Source of the DNA: Clostridium jeddahitimonense
GTDB taxonomy: Bacteria; Bacillota; Clostridia; Clostridiales; Clostridiaceae
NCBI GenBank assembly: GCA_000753455.2
Contig: LM994670.1
Span: forward strand, 1,103,005 to 1,167,004
Length of the DNA stretch: 64,000 nucleotides
Reading direction: 5' to 3'
In this document: positions 34,085 to 42,451 of the stretch, one piece after another
How positions within the stretch are numbered: the stretch's first letter is position 1
Layout of the letters: each line of letters opens with the position of its first letter
Program-made: the position numbers and the translations under genes
The notes under the pieces: model-generated
Seen by the model: the letters and a program-made list of their open reading frames with translations, nothing else
Databases searched by the model: none
Told to the model about the DNA's origin: nothing

Positions 34085-34648
34085 ATGGATAGGATATATG
34101 AATTAGCTAAGGGATTAGGAAAGTTATATGATGAAAGAGTTAATGGCTTTTTTATAGGAAAAGCAGTTTTGAATATTTATTATGATTATGAAGAAAAGAT
34201 GGCTTCTATAAAAAGCGAAGTTACAAAAGATGGACAACTATATAAACGATGTTCGGCTTATATAGTTGATAATGATAAGAAATGCATAAGTTGTGATATT
34301 ACATTAATAAGGCCAAGGAATAATAGTAAATTAAAAGACGACTACATCTCTATAGAGGATAAAAAGCAGTTATTAGCAAAGGTAAGTTATAAAGAGGTGG
34401 AAGAGTTCATTAATATTACTGGTGATAAGAATACACTACATGACAAAGGACATTTAATAGTACCAGGTATGATTTTGTTAAATTATATAGATAACTATTT
34501 AAAGGATAGGAAAATAGAATTTTCAAAGTTAGAAATTAGATTTTTAAGACCGGTATATGTAAATGAAGAAATTTCTATCAATATAGATAGAGATACTATA
34601 TCAATAATTTCTATAAATAAAATAGTTATAAAAGGAGTATTTAAATAA
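34085..34648 (+). CDS. MaoC/hotdog-fold dehydratase-like protein
   Basis: The 187-residue protein has a C-terminal hotdog segment: VSYKEVEEFINITGDKNTLH, HLIVPGMILLNYIDN and LEIRFLRPVYVNEEISI. This follows the MaoC-like hydratase pattern (FxxxxGDxNxxH, VxPGxxL, FxxPV). The N-terminal half (about 1-95) resembles a degenerate second hotdog. It could hydrate or dehydrate an acyl-CoA or acyl-ACP. AAAAGGAGGA precedes ATG 34085. It leads an operon with bioY, a thiolase and an acyl ligase. Confidence 0.7.
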   Translation: MDRIYELAKGLGKLYDERVNGFFIGKAVLNIYYDYEEKMASIKSEVTKDGQLYKRCSAYIVDNDKKCISCDITLIRPRNNSKLKDDYISIEDKKQLLAKVSYKEVEEFINITGDKNTLHDKGHLIVPGMILLNYIDNYLKDRKIEFSKLEIRFLRPVYVNEEISINIDRDTISIISINKIVIKGVFK

Positions 34649-35203
34649 ATGATTAATGTAGCACAGAAAAATAAAGTTAGAGATATAACTGCTATTGGAT
34701 TAATGGTTGCTCTTTTATGCATATCATCATATATAGCTTTTCCCCTACCATTTACGCCAATAATGTTAACATCACAAACTATAATAATTAATTTAATAGC
34801 TATTACAATGAATACTAAGAATGGGGTATTATCAATAATTGTATTTTATCTTATTGGAGCAATTGGATTGCCAGTATTTTCAGGGGGAAGGTCTGGTGTT
34901 GGAACTTTAGTAGGACCTAGTGGCGGTTATTTCTTAGGGTTTTTATTAACAGTACTCGTTATTACTTTAATAAAAGGAAAGAATTTAAATTTAAAAAAAT
35001 CAATAATATTAACTGTATTTGTAGGTATGACCATGATATACATTTGTGGAGCTGCTTGGATGGGATATTATAATGGATTATCATTTATGGAAAATCTAAA
35101 AGTTTCTATATTGCCATTTATTCCAGGGGATCTTATTAAATGTGTTTTAGCATCATTTATAGGTGTAAGGATTAATAAGATTTATGGAGTTGGTAATGAG
35201 TAA
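34649..35203 (+). CDS. bioY: BioY biotin transporter substrate-binding subunit
   Basis: A 184-residue membrane protein of the ECF S-component type. ISSYIAFPLPFTPIMLTSQT is the N-terminal biotin-family signature, and LPVFSGGRSGVGTLVGPSGG is the conserved loop. FIPGDLIKCVLASFIGVRI closes the last helix. It captures biotin at the membrane and normally docks with an ECF energising module, not found in this window. It starts one base after the hotdog stop and overlaps the thiolase gene by 8 nt. Confidence 0.92.
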   Translation: MINVAQKNKVRDITAIGLMVALLCISSYIAFPLPFTPIMLTSQTIIINLIAITMNTKNGVLSIIVFYLIGAIGLPVFSGGRSGVGTLVGPSGGYFLGFLLTVLVITLIKGKNLNLKKSIILTVFVGMTMIYICGAAWMGYYNGLSFMENLKVSILPFIPGDLIKCVLASFIGVRINKIYGVGNE

Positions 35204-36323
35204 TGTTTATATTTTGGGAGGATTAAGAAGTCCTATAGGTATAACCAATGGTATATTTAAAAATATTTTAATTGAAGATTTAGCTTCTAAGGTAATAAAA
35301 GATGTTATAGATAAATTTAAATTAAAATATATTGAAGAAATAGTTTTGGGGAATTCTGTAGGTGGAGGAGGGAATATAGCTAGATTATGTTCTTTAAATG
35401 CTGATTTAAATATTCCTTCCTACACAATAGACATGCAATGTGCTTCATCATTAGAAAGTATAGCTATTGGATATAGTAAGATTGCAGCTGGATTAAAGGA
35501 TTTAATATTAGTAGGTGGGGTAGAAAGTACATCTATGGAACCTACAAGAAGTTATGCCAAAAATCATCCTAAATATTCAAAGAATAATAAAGAATATAAA
35601 GTAGCTAAATTTTCACCAGAAAATTATGATGAACTTGTAATGATAAAAGGTGCTGAAAGAGTTGCAGAGAAGTATGAATTTACTAAAGAGGAGCTAGATA
35701 AGTACGCTATTGAAAGTCATAAAAAGGCTATGAAGGCTAGGGACAGTAAAGTTCTTAGTGATATAATTGCACCTATAAATGGAATAATCAATGATGAAGG
35801 AATAAGAGATAATATTAATGAAAGATTATTAAGTAAAGTTAAGCCTATATTAGGAAAAGGAAATAAAATAACTGCAGGTAACTCTTGCTTAACTCATGAC
35901 GGTGTTGCTATTTTAGTTTTATGTTCAGAAAAATATTTAAAAGATAATAATATTAAAGGTAGCTTTAGAATAGTAGATTTTGAAGAATCAGCAGGAAATC
36001 CAGATTATAGTCCAGAAGCAGCTTTATACTCAATAAATGTGCTATTGAAAAGTAATAATCTTACAAGTGATGATATTAGTTATTTTGAGGTTAATGAAGC
36101 TTTTGCAGTTATAAGTGCATTAATAAATAAAAAATATAATATTAATGAAAGGCTAAATATATTTGGTGGTGCTTTAGCATACGGACATCCTTATGGAGCT
36201 TCTGGGGGAATAATAACTTTACATTTATTAAAAGCATTGGAAGTAGTAAAAGGGAAATATGGAATAGCATCTATAGCTTCAGCCGGTGGATTAGGAGTAT
36301 CTATGTTAATAGAGAGGATTTAG
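35196..36323 (+). CDS. acetyl-CoA acetyltransferase-like thiolase
   Basis: ATG 35196, 6 nt after GGAG, gives 375 residues. The acyl-accepting Cys is in TIDMQCASSLESIAIG. FEVNEAFAVISALINKK holds the NEAFA motif, and GGALAYGHPYGASGGI the catalytic His motif. The usual C-terminal CxGGG appears as ASAGGLGVSML, so the second catalytic Cys is replaced, which suggests altered condensation or cleavage chemistry. The pairing with bioY and a CoA ligase parallels the B. subtilis yhfS-yhfT-yhfU group. Confidence 0.85.
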   Translation: MSNVYILGGLRSPIGITNGIFKNILIEDLASKVIKDVIDKFKLKYIEEIVLGNSVGGGGNIARLCSLNADLNIPSYTIDMQCASSLESIAIGYSKIAAGLKDLILVGGVESTSMEPTRSYAKNHPKYSKNNKEYKVAKFSPENYDELVMIKGAERVAEKYEFTKEELDKYAIESHKKAMKARDSKVLSDIIAPINGIINDEGIRDNINERLLSKVKPILGKGNKITAGNSCLTHDGVAILVLCSEKYLKDNNIKGSFRIVDFEESAGNPDYSPEAALYSINVLLKSNNLTSDDISYFEVNEAFAVISALINKKYNINERLNIFGGALAYGHPYGASGGIITLHLLKALEVVKGKYGIASIASAGGLGVSMLIERI

Positions 36324-36327
36324 GATT

Positions 36328-37614
36328 ATGACTTTTTATAATTTAGTTAGAAAAGTAGTCAGAAATAATAAAGGAAAAGTATTTCTTATTTGTGATGAAA
36401 AAAAGTACACCTATGAAATGCTGTTAAAAGATATTAATAATATAAAAGATAAGCTTATAGATAGGAAGATTAGAAATAGAAAAATAGGAATAGTGAATAG
36501 TGATATTTATTTACAGATAGTATATTTTATAGGTATATTAGAATCTAAAAATATTCCTATTTTAATTAATATAGAGATTCCTAGAGATACTATTGAATTA
36601 ATTAAGGAGAAATATAATCTTAGCATTCTAAAAGATGATTTAGGGATGTTCTCAAAAAAGATAGATAATTTTGAATTTGATGGATTTGGAGTTTTATCTT
36701 CGGGAACTACTGGCTTACCAAAGATTATTTTTAGAAGTGAGGAAAGTTGGATTAAATGTTTTGATTATCAAAGCGAAATATTTAATTTAAATAAGAATTC
36801 TATAGGCTTTATTCATGGTTCTTTAAATTTTTCTGCAAATCTAAATTATTTAATTCACTTTATTTATTTAGGTGCTACAGTAATAAGTAGCGAAAAGAAG
36901 ATGATAAAAAGCTGGATTGATATAATTGAAAAAGAAAAAGTAAATTCAATCTTTTTAGTTCCTAGCAAATACAAAATTATGTTAAGAAGAGATAATAGAG
37001 TTTTAAGTGATGTTAAAAGTGTTGTAAGTGCAGGAGAAAAACTAGACATTTCTATTATAAAAGATATGAGAAATATGTTTTGTAATGGAAAGATAGTTGA
37101 ATATTATGGTTGTAGTGAAACAAGTTTTATATCTTATAACATTTTTAAAGATGAATTTAACTATACTAAAGGAATTCTATTTCCAAAAGTTATTGTTAAA
37201 AATGAAGGACATGATTTATATGTAAACAGTCCTTATTTAGCATACGGATATAGGGCTTATTATAAGGTTAGTGATAAAGGGTATATTTATGATCATAAGC
37301 TTATTTTAATTGGAAGATATGATAATGTTATTAATAGAAGTGGAGTAAAGATTAGTCTTAAAAATATAGAAAATGAATTAAGTAAGTTAAGCTATTTAGA
37401 TCAATATGTAGTATTTTCTAAGAAAGATGTTATCCATGGAGAAGAAGTATATGCTGCATTAGTTCTAAGAGAGAAGAATGTTGATAAGGGTAAAATAATA
37501 AAAGACTTAAGGAGAAATTTGATTAAGTACGAGGTGCCTAAGATAATAATATTAGATAATATTCAATTAAACGTTAATGGTAAAATAGATATAATTAACT
37601 TGAAGAATATATAG
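36328..37614 (+). CDS. AMP-forming acyl-CoA synthetase/ligase
   Basis: A 428-residue adenylate-forming enzyme. FGVLSSGTTGLPKIIFRSEE is the P-loop A3 motif and VEYYGCSETSFIS is the A5 motif. LIGRYDNVINRSGVKISLKN is the A7-A8 hinge, and VNGKIDIINL near the end holds the A10 Lys. It is shorter than most (about 500) because the N-terminal part is reduced. With BioY and thiolase it resembles the B. subtilis yhfT context and may activate a fatty or dicarboxylic acid linked to biotin precursor supply; this is inference. Confidence 0.85.
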   Translation: MTFYNLVRKVVRNNKGKVFLICDEKKYTYEMLLKDINNIKDKLIDRKIRNRKIGIVNSDIYLQIVYFIGILESKNIPILINIEIPRDTIELIKEKYNLSILKDDLGMFSKKIDNFEFDGFGVLSSGTTGLPKIIFRSEESWIKCFDYQSEIFNLNKNSIGFIHGSLNFSANLNYLIHFIYLGATVISSEKKMIKSWIDIIEKEKVNSIFLVPSKYKIMLRRDNRVLSDVKSVVSAGEKLDISIIKDMRNMFCNGKIVEYYGCSETSFISYNIFKDEFNYTKGILFPKVIVKNEGHDLYVNSPYLAYGYRAYYKVSDKGYIYDHKLILIGRYDNVINRSGVKISLKNIENELSKLSYLDQYVVFSKKDVIHGEEVYAALVLREKNVDKGKIIKDLRRNLIKYEVPKIIILDNIQLNVNGKIDIINLKNI

Positions 37615-37652
37615 GAGGAGAACATTAAGTAAGTTCTTCTCCTAATTTTTTT
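37612..37652. terminator. bidirectional terminator
   Basis: TAGGAGGAGAAC / GTTCTTCTCCTA with an A/T tail. It includes the ligase stop codon and precedes the end of the convergent regulator gene. Confidence 0.75.
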
Positions 37653-38740
37653 AAGAAATAATTAATTTCATCTTTATTTGAGTTATAATAAATTTTATTA
37701 TCAACTTTATTTAATTTAACAAGTCCACATAAAACTAAAGAGTTCATATGATAAGATATAGTAGCAGTGGTAAGAGAAAGCTTTTCAGCAATCTGTTGAC
37801 CATACATAGGACCATTATTAAGCATTTTTAATATTTCATATTTACTTTTATCTCCTAAAGCCTTTAATTTATCTTGTAATAATTCAGATTCATTTTTTTT
37901 GCCATTAGTTAAGGCTATTAGTTCCTTAAATTTATATCCGAAATAGCAATTATATCTACCAGGTATAGCGCTAATTTTTCCTTCATTATACGTAATATCT
38001 ATAGATTTAAAGTTAATCATAGATGGATATATATTTAAAATAGAATCATTATCAAGTTTAAAACCAAATAATGAAGTTAAATAGTCTGGATTTTCTTTAA
38101 AGGTAGTATTTAATTCCTTAATAAAGATCTCTTTATCTTTATCCAAAATGGAAAATGTATTTTTAAATATTTCTAAAGAATCAGTTATTATAGATATCAA
38201 TTCTAGTAAGTGTTTTCTGCTATCTTCTAATAATACAGTTAAATTCCATTTTATTTCTGGAGATAGATTTTTACTATTTGATATTAGAAACTTTAAAAGT
38301 GACTCTTTTGAATTAATAGACTTTAAAGAGTTTGAATCAAAAATATCTTCTAAGAATGAAATTATATCTCTTATTAAATTACTTTCTAATTCACTAGTTG
38401 GCAAAGATAATATTCTTTTTTTCACAGATTGCAGATCTTCTAAATCTAAATTAACTAAAAATATATTAGCTAAAAAGTTATTTGTTTTAGAATCACTATC
38501 TTTTATATCTTTAAAATAAAATTGAATTTTATCCATAGGTATTTTATTTTGTTTTTTAAATTTATCAATAAACTTATGAAAGTTTTTTAAATTATTCTTT
38601 TTGTATTTATCTTTATCTAAGCTTTCTTTATCAAGAGTTTTATTAAATGATTCTATTTCTTCATCTTCATTAGCTAAGTAATAAAATGTTTTGAATAATT
38701 CATAGATAGGATTTATATCTTTTTTAATAATATAATTCAT
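37625..38740 (-). CDS. ArsR-type winged-helix regulator with long N-terminal domain
   Basis: The 371-residue protein has an ArsR-like HTH in its last 85 residues (LKALGDKSKYEILKMLNNGP, GQQIAEKLSLTTATISYHMN, LVKLNKVDNKIYY). The 280-residue N-terminal part is highly charged and helical, and I do not recognise it. The MFS pump gene lies 33 nt upstream on the same strand, so the regulator probably controls that operon in response to an unknown ligand. The palindrome at 40108-40125 is a candidate operator. Confidence 0.8.
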   Translation of the reverse strand: MNYIIKKDINPIYELFKTFYYLANEDEEIESFNKTLDKESLDKDKYKKNNLKNFHKFIDKFKKQNKIPMDKIQFYFKDIKDSDSKTNNFLANIFLVNLDLEDLQSVKKRILSLPTSELESNLIRDIISFLEDIFDSNSLKSINSKESLLKFLISNSKNLSPEIKWNLTVLLEDSRKHLLELISIITDSLEIFKNTFSILDKDKEIFIKELNTTFKENPDYLTSLFGFKLDNDSILNIYPSMINFKSIDITYNEGKISAIPGRYNCYFGYKFKELIALTNGKKNESELLQDKLKALGDKSKYEILKMLNNGPMYGQQIAEKLSLTTATISYHMNSLVLCGLVKLNKVDNKIYYNSNKDEINYFLKKLGEELT

Positions 38741-38773
38741 TAAAATTATCTCTCCTCTACAGTAAAAGTTAGT

Positions 38774-40030
38774 TTATATGTCACTTAATCCTTTATTAAA
38801 TCTTTGAAGTATAAATAAAATTATTGTGCCTATTCCAAAGATTAAAAATAAGGTAGATGTATTCAAAAATATACAAAGGCTAGCTACTAAAAGTGAGCCA
38901 ATAGGAGTAGCAGCCATTACTAATGCATTAAATACTCCAGCTACTCTTCCTAAGAATTCTTCTTTTATACATTCCATAAAAGCAACATTTATAAGTGTCA
39001 TAAGTACTCCAGCTGTGAGCCCAAATAGAATACAAAGTAAAGCTAATAGTATATATGTGATAGAAATATTTGCTGAAATCTTAAGAAGTGGGAATGAAAA
39101 ATAACAGATACCAAAAAGTATTCCACAAGATACAAAAACATTTATACCTTTAAATTTTTCTTTTAGCTTTGGAAAAATTAAACTACCTAAAATCATACCT
39201 ATAGTAAGTGTAAAATTTGCTACTCCAACAGCGTTAGGACCAAGCTTCAATTCATCGCCAATAAAAGCAATGTTTAAAGTATTAAAAGGAAGAAGTAAAA
39301 CTCCAAAGAAGGCCCCGAAGAGACAAATCGATAATATAACTTTAGTTTTAGTCATATAATTGAATCCATCTTTTAAGTCGTGGAAATACCCTTTTAATTC
39401 TAGAGGTTGCTTTTGTAGTTTTTCATTTCTATATTTTACAAGCAACATAAACACTCCACATAGATAAAAGCTAAGGGCATTAATAATCATGCCACCACTA
39501 ATTCCTATTAAACCAATTATTCCTGATGCTATAGCTAAACCAACTAACTCAACAACTCTTGATAGAGTGGAACTTAAAGACATTCCGTAAGAGAAAAGCT
39601 CCTTATCTAATATAAGAGGAAGTGTTGATACAGATGCAGGTGATTGAAAAGCTTCAAAAGTTGAATTTATAAATGTAAATATAAATAAATGATAAGTCCT
39701 AAGAGTACCGCTTAAAAACATCAAAGCAGTAATAGTAACAACAACAGCACGACCAAAATTACATATAAAAAGCACATTTTTTTTCTTTTTATAACTTATA
39801 ATAACGCCGGCAATAGGTTGAAATAAAATCGTAGGAATGGCATTTATACCGAAAAGTAAAGCCATAAGTGAAGTTTTACCTGTTACCTCATATACCATCC
39901 ATCCATAAGCAATTGTATCAATAGAATCCCCAAACCTTGATATTAATTGCCCTAACAAATAAAATAAGTAGTTTTTTTCTTTAATTATTGAACCATATCC
40001 AAGTTTCTTTCCTTTTTCTTCTACAAACAT
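38774..40030 (-). CDS. MFS transporter
   Basis: ATG complementary to 40028-40030, 7 nt after AAAAGGGGG, gives about 418 residues with twelve hydrophobic segments. FYLLGQLISRFGDSIDTIAY and GWMVYEVTGKTSLMAL are typical of MFS drug-efflux proteins of the MefA/enterobactin-exporter-like group. It is cotranscribed with the ArsR-type regulator gene. The substrate is unknown. Confidence 0.88.
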   Translation of the reverse strand: MFVEEKGKKLGYGSIIKEKNYLFYLLGQLISRFGDSIDTIAYGWMVYEVTGKTSLMALLFGINAIPTILFQPIAGVIISYKKKKNVLFICNFGRAVVVTITALMFLSGTLRTYHLFIFTFINSTFEAFQSPASVSTLPLILDKELFSYGMSLSSTLSRVVELVGLAIASGIIGLIGISGGMIINALSFYLCGVFMLLVKYRNEKLQKQPLELKGYFHDLKDGFNYMTKTKVILSICLFGAFFGVLLLPFNTLNIAFIGDELKLGPNAVGVANFTLTIGMILGSLIFPKLKEKFKGINVFVSCGILFGICYFSFPLLKISANISITYILLALLCILFGLTAGVLMTLINVAFMECIKEEFLGRVAGVFNALVMAATPIGSLLVASLCIFLNTSTLFLIFGIGTIILFILQRFNKGLSDI

Positions 40031-40086
40031 ATGCAAGCCCCCTTTTGATATTATGGAAAATTAATATAGTTAAATATTAACATTGT

Positions 40087-40125
40087 ATTAGATAGATATC
40101 AATATATATTAGATAAATATCTAAT
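40087..40125. promoter_or_regulatory. candidate ArsR-type operator
   Basis: A perfect palindrome ATTAGATA-AA-TATCTAAT (40108-40125) with a related degenerate copy ATTAGATAGATATCAAT (40087-40103). It lies between the divergent MFS genes and has the size and symmetry of ArsR-family operators. Confidence 0.55.
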
Positions 40126-40251
40126 TTATAATTTTTTTATATCTAACATAAAGTTAATATGTATTTAGTAATAGACGCATATGATAGAAGTGAGATATTA
40201 ATTATAGGTACATATTTTAAGAAAAAATTTATTGAAGTGAGGGGAAAGAGA

Positions 40252-41427
40252 ATGGGGAAGTTAAATTATAAAAAGACGTTTTTACTTGGCTTTGGTTTCT
40301 TTGCTACTAGTATAACCTGGTCGGTATATAATGCATTTATGCCTAAGTTATTAAGTAACTTTATTACAAGCTCAGCTATTATAGGATTTATTATGACCTT
40401 TGATAATTATTTTGCATTATTTATTCAACCAGCAGTTGGAATGTATAGTGATGGAATTAAGACGAGGTTTGGAAGAAGAATGCCTTTTTTAATGGTTGGG
40501 ATGCCTTTAGCTGTACTATTTATATTTTTAATTCCAAATTACAAAGGATTAGCAACTCTGGTTGCAGCATTACTTTTAATGAACCTTTCAATGAGTTTAT
40601 TTAGATCACCAGTTATTGCCCTTATGCCAGATATAACTCCAGAAGAAGAGAGAAGTAAGGAAAATAGCATAATTAATTTTATGGGGGGAATAGGTTCTCT
40701 TATAGCGTTTTTTATAGGGTCAATTCTTTGGAACCTAAGTCCTAAATATCCATTTTACCTTGCTGGAGCTTTAGTATTATTATCTTTTATAATACTATTT
40801 ACTTGTATTAAGGAAAAAAGGGATGTAATAAATTATGAGCAAGCAGAAAAGAAGATTAATTTTAAAGAAGGTTTTAAAGTAGCTTTTAAAAATCCAAGCA
40901 CTAAGTTTTTACTTATGGCCATAAGTGCTTGGTTTATGGGGTATAACGGAATAGAGACTTTTTTTACTAGGTATGGAGAAATGTATCTTGGAATAGATGT
41001 AAGTGCAGCTGCTTTTAGTTTTACATTTATATCTTTAAGCTTTCTAGTCTTTGCGATTCCAGCAGGGATGATTGGTACTAAGCTAGGAAAGAAGAAAACT
41101 ATAACTATTGGATTAATTGGAGCAATGGCTGTATTTTTTATTTTAATTTTTATAAAAAATATTTTAATTATAAGAGTATTCTTTGTAGCTTTATGAATAT
41201 TTTGGGCAATGATTAATATAAATTCATATCCATTTGTAGCTCAGATGTCACCCATTGGGTACTTGGGAACATTTACAGGAATGTATTATTTATTTTCATC
41301 AATAGCTAATATAGTATCACCACCATTACTTGGAGTTGTATTTGACCTAATAGGCTTTAAGTGGATGTTTGCATATGGGCTATTCTTTATGATAATAGCA
41401 TTTTTATTTATAAGAAAAGTAGAGTAG
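40252..41427 (+). pseudogene. MFS sugar transporter gene interrupted by an in-frame TGA
   Basis: From ATG 40252 (after GAGGGGAAAG) the frame encodes MGKLNYKKTFLLGFGFFATS, a GPH/SLC45-like MFS transporter with RTRFGRRMP-type loop (KTRFGRRMPFLMVG). A TGA at 41194-41196 stops it after VFFVAL. The same frame then continues IFWAMININSYPFVAQMSPI, GTFTGMYYLFSSIANIVSPP and ends at 41427, matching the missing C-terminal helices. A single base change (for example TGG or GGA to TGA) explains the break. It may be a recent pseudogene or a sequencing error. Confidence 0.85.
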
Positions 41428-41636
41428 TTTGTTGGATCAAAAGAGAAGTATTGTCTAGGGATAGGAGAAATGTTCGACTATGTTAAAGAGAAATATGTGG
41501 CATTAGCTACAGAGAAATATATGCCTTTAGCATAGAGATATCTGCCGAAGGCATATTTATTTTCACGAAGTGAATATTTCTCTGGAGAAGCAATAATTCT
41601 CTTTAGCAAAGCTGAATATTTATCTTGGAGTAACCA
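41428..41636. repeat. fishbone hairpin array 2
   Basis: Linkers AGAGAAGTA, GGAGAAATG, AGAGAAATA and GAGAAATATA occupy the left half; TATTTATT, TATTTCTC and TATTTATC the right. Arms include TGCCTTTAGCA, TGCCGAAGGCA, TTCACGAAGTGAA, TTAGCAAAGCTGAA and TGGAGTAACCA. Outer left arms are decayed. The last arm overlaps the stop end of the exported superoxide dismutase gene. It lies between convergent genes. Confidence 0.75.
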
Positions 41637-42327
41637 CTGATTCGTAGTTTCTTTGTGCTTGTTCCCAGTTTACAGTATTCCACCAAGCATCTATATAATC
41701 TCCACGTTTATTTTGGTATTTTAGATAATAAGCATGTTCCCATAAGTCTATTCCTATTATAGGTATTAAGCCTTGAGTTATAGGAGTATCTTGATTAGCA
41801 GTACTAATAATTGATAAATTACCGTCTTTATCTGAAACTAGCCAAGCCCATCCTGAGCCAAATCTATTTATGGCAGCTATTTTAAATCTAGTTTTAAAAT
41901 CATCAAAAGATCCAAAGGTTTTACTTATTACTTTTGCGATATCACCCATAGGGACGCCTGGTTGTTCAGGAGCCATTATAGACCAGAAAAATTCATGGTT
42001 ATAAACTCCTCCAGCGTTATTTATAATTGTTTGTTTAACGTCGCTAGGAAGGGAATCCACATTAGTTAATAGTCCCTCTAATCCTTTTGAATATAATTCA
42101 GGATATTTTGATATCGCATTATTTAAATTATCTACATAGGCTTTTTGATGTTTGTCATGATGTAGAATCATAGTTTCCTTATCGATATATGGTTCTAAAG
42201 CATCATAATCATATGGTAATGGATTAAGAGTAAATTTGTTATTCTCTAATTCTTCACCATAACAGATAGATGATGTTAAGCTAAAGAAGATTAAAAATAG
42301 ACATAAAAATTTAAAAAGTTTTTTCAT
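41620..42327 (-). CDS. sodA: exported Fe/Mn superoxide dismutase
   Basis: ATG complementary to 42325-42327 follows AGAGGTG. A signal peptide (KKLFKFLCLFLIFFSLTSSI) precedes a full Fe/Mn SOD: DALEPYIDKETMILHHDKHQ (metal His), GGVYNHEFFWSIMAP (metal His), GSGWAWLV and GIDLWEHAYYLKYQ (metal Asp and His). It would convert superoxide to peroxide outside the membrane. Most SODs are cytosolic, so the export signal is notable, though clostridial exported or spore-surface SODs are known. Its 3' end overlaps a fishbone arm. Confidence 0.9.
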   Translation of the reverse strand: MKKLFKFLCLFLIFFSLTSSICYGEELENNKFTLNPLPYDYDALEPYIDKETMILHHDKHQKAYVDNLNNAISKYPELYSKGLEGLLTNVDSLPSDVKQTIINNAGGVYNHEFFWSIMAPEQPGVPMGDIAKVISKTFGSFDDFKTRFKIAAINRFGSGWAWLVSDKDGNLSIISTANQDTPITQGLIPIIGIDLWEHAYYLKYQNKRGDYIDAWWNTVNWEQAQRNYESVVTPR

Positions 42328-42451
42328 TTGTATCACCTCTATTATTAGTATGGATTTAATAAATATTTTTATAAAAAATTTTTCTTGAAAGTGAAACTTT
42401 TTATAAAAGAATTAGTCTAAGATTATATAGTACAAGTGGGAGTGAACAATT

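Noticed and set aside
41194..41196. Selenocysteine codon in the MFS transporter
   Set aside because: MFS transporters do not use selenocysteine and no stem-loop of the required type follows the TGA.
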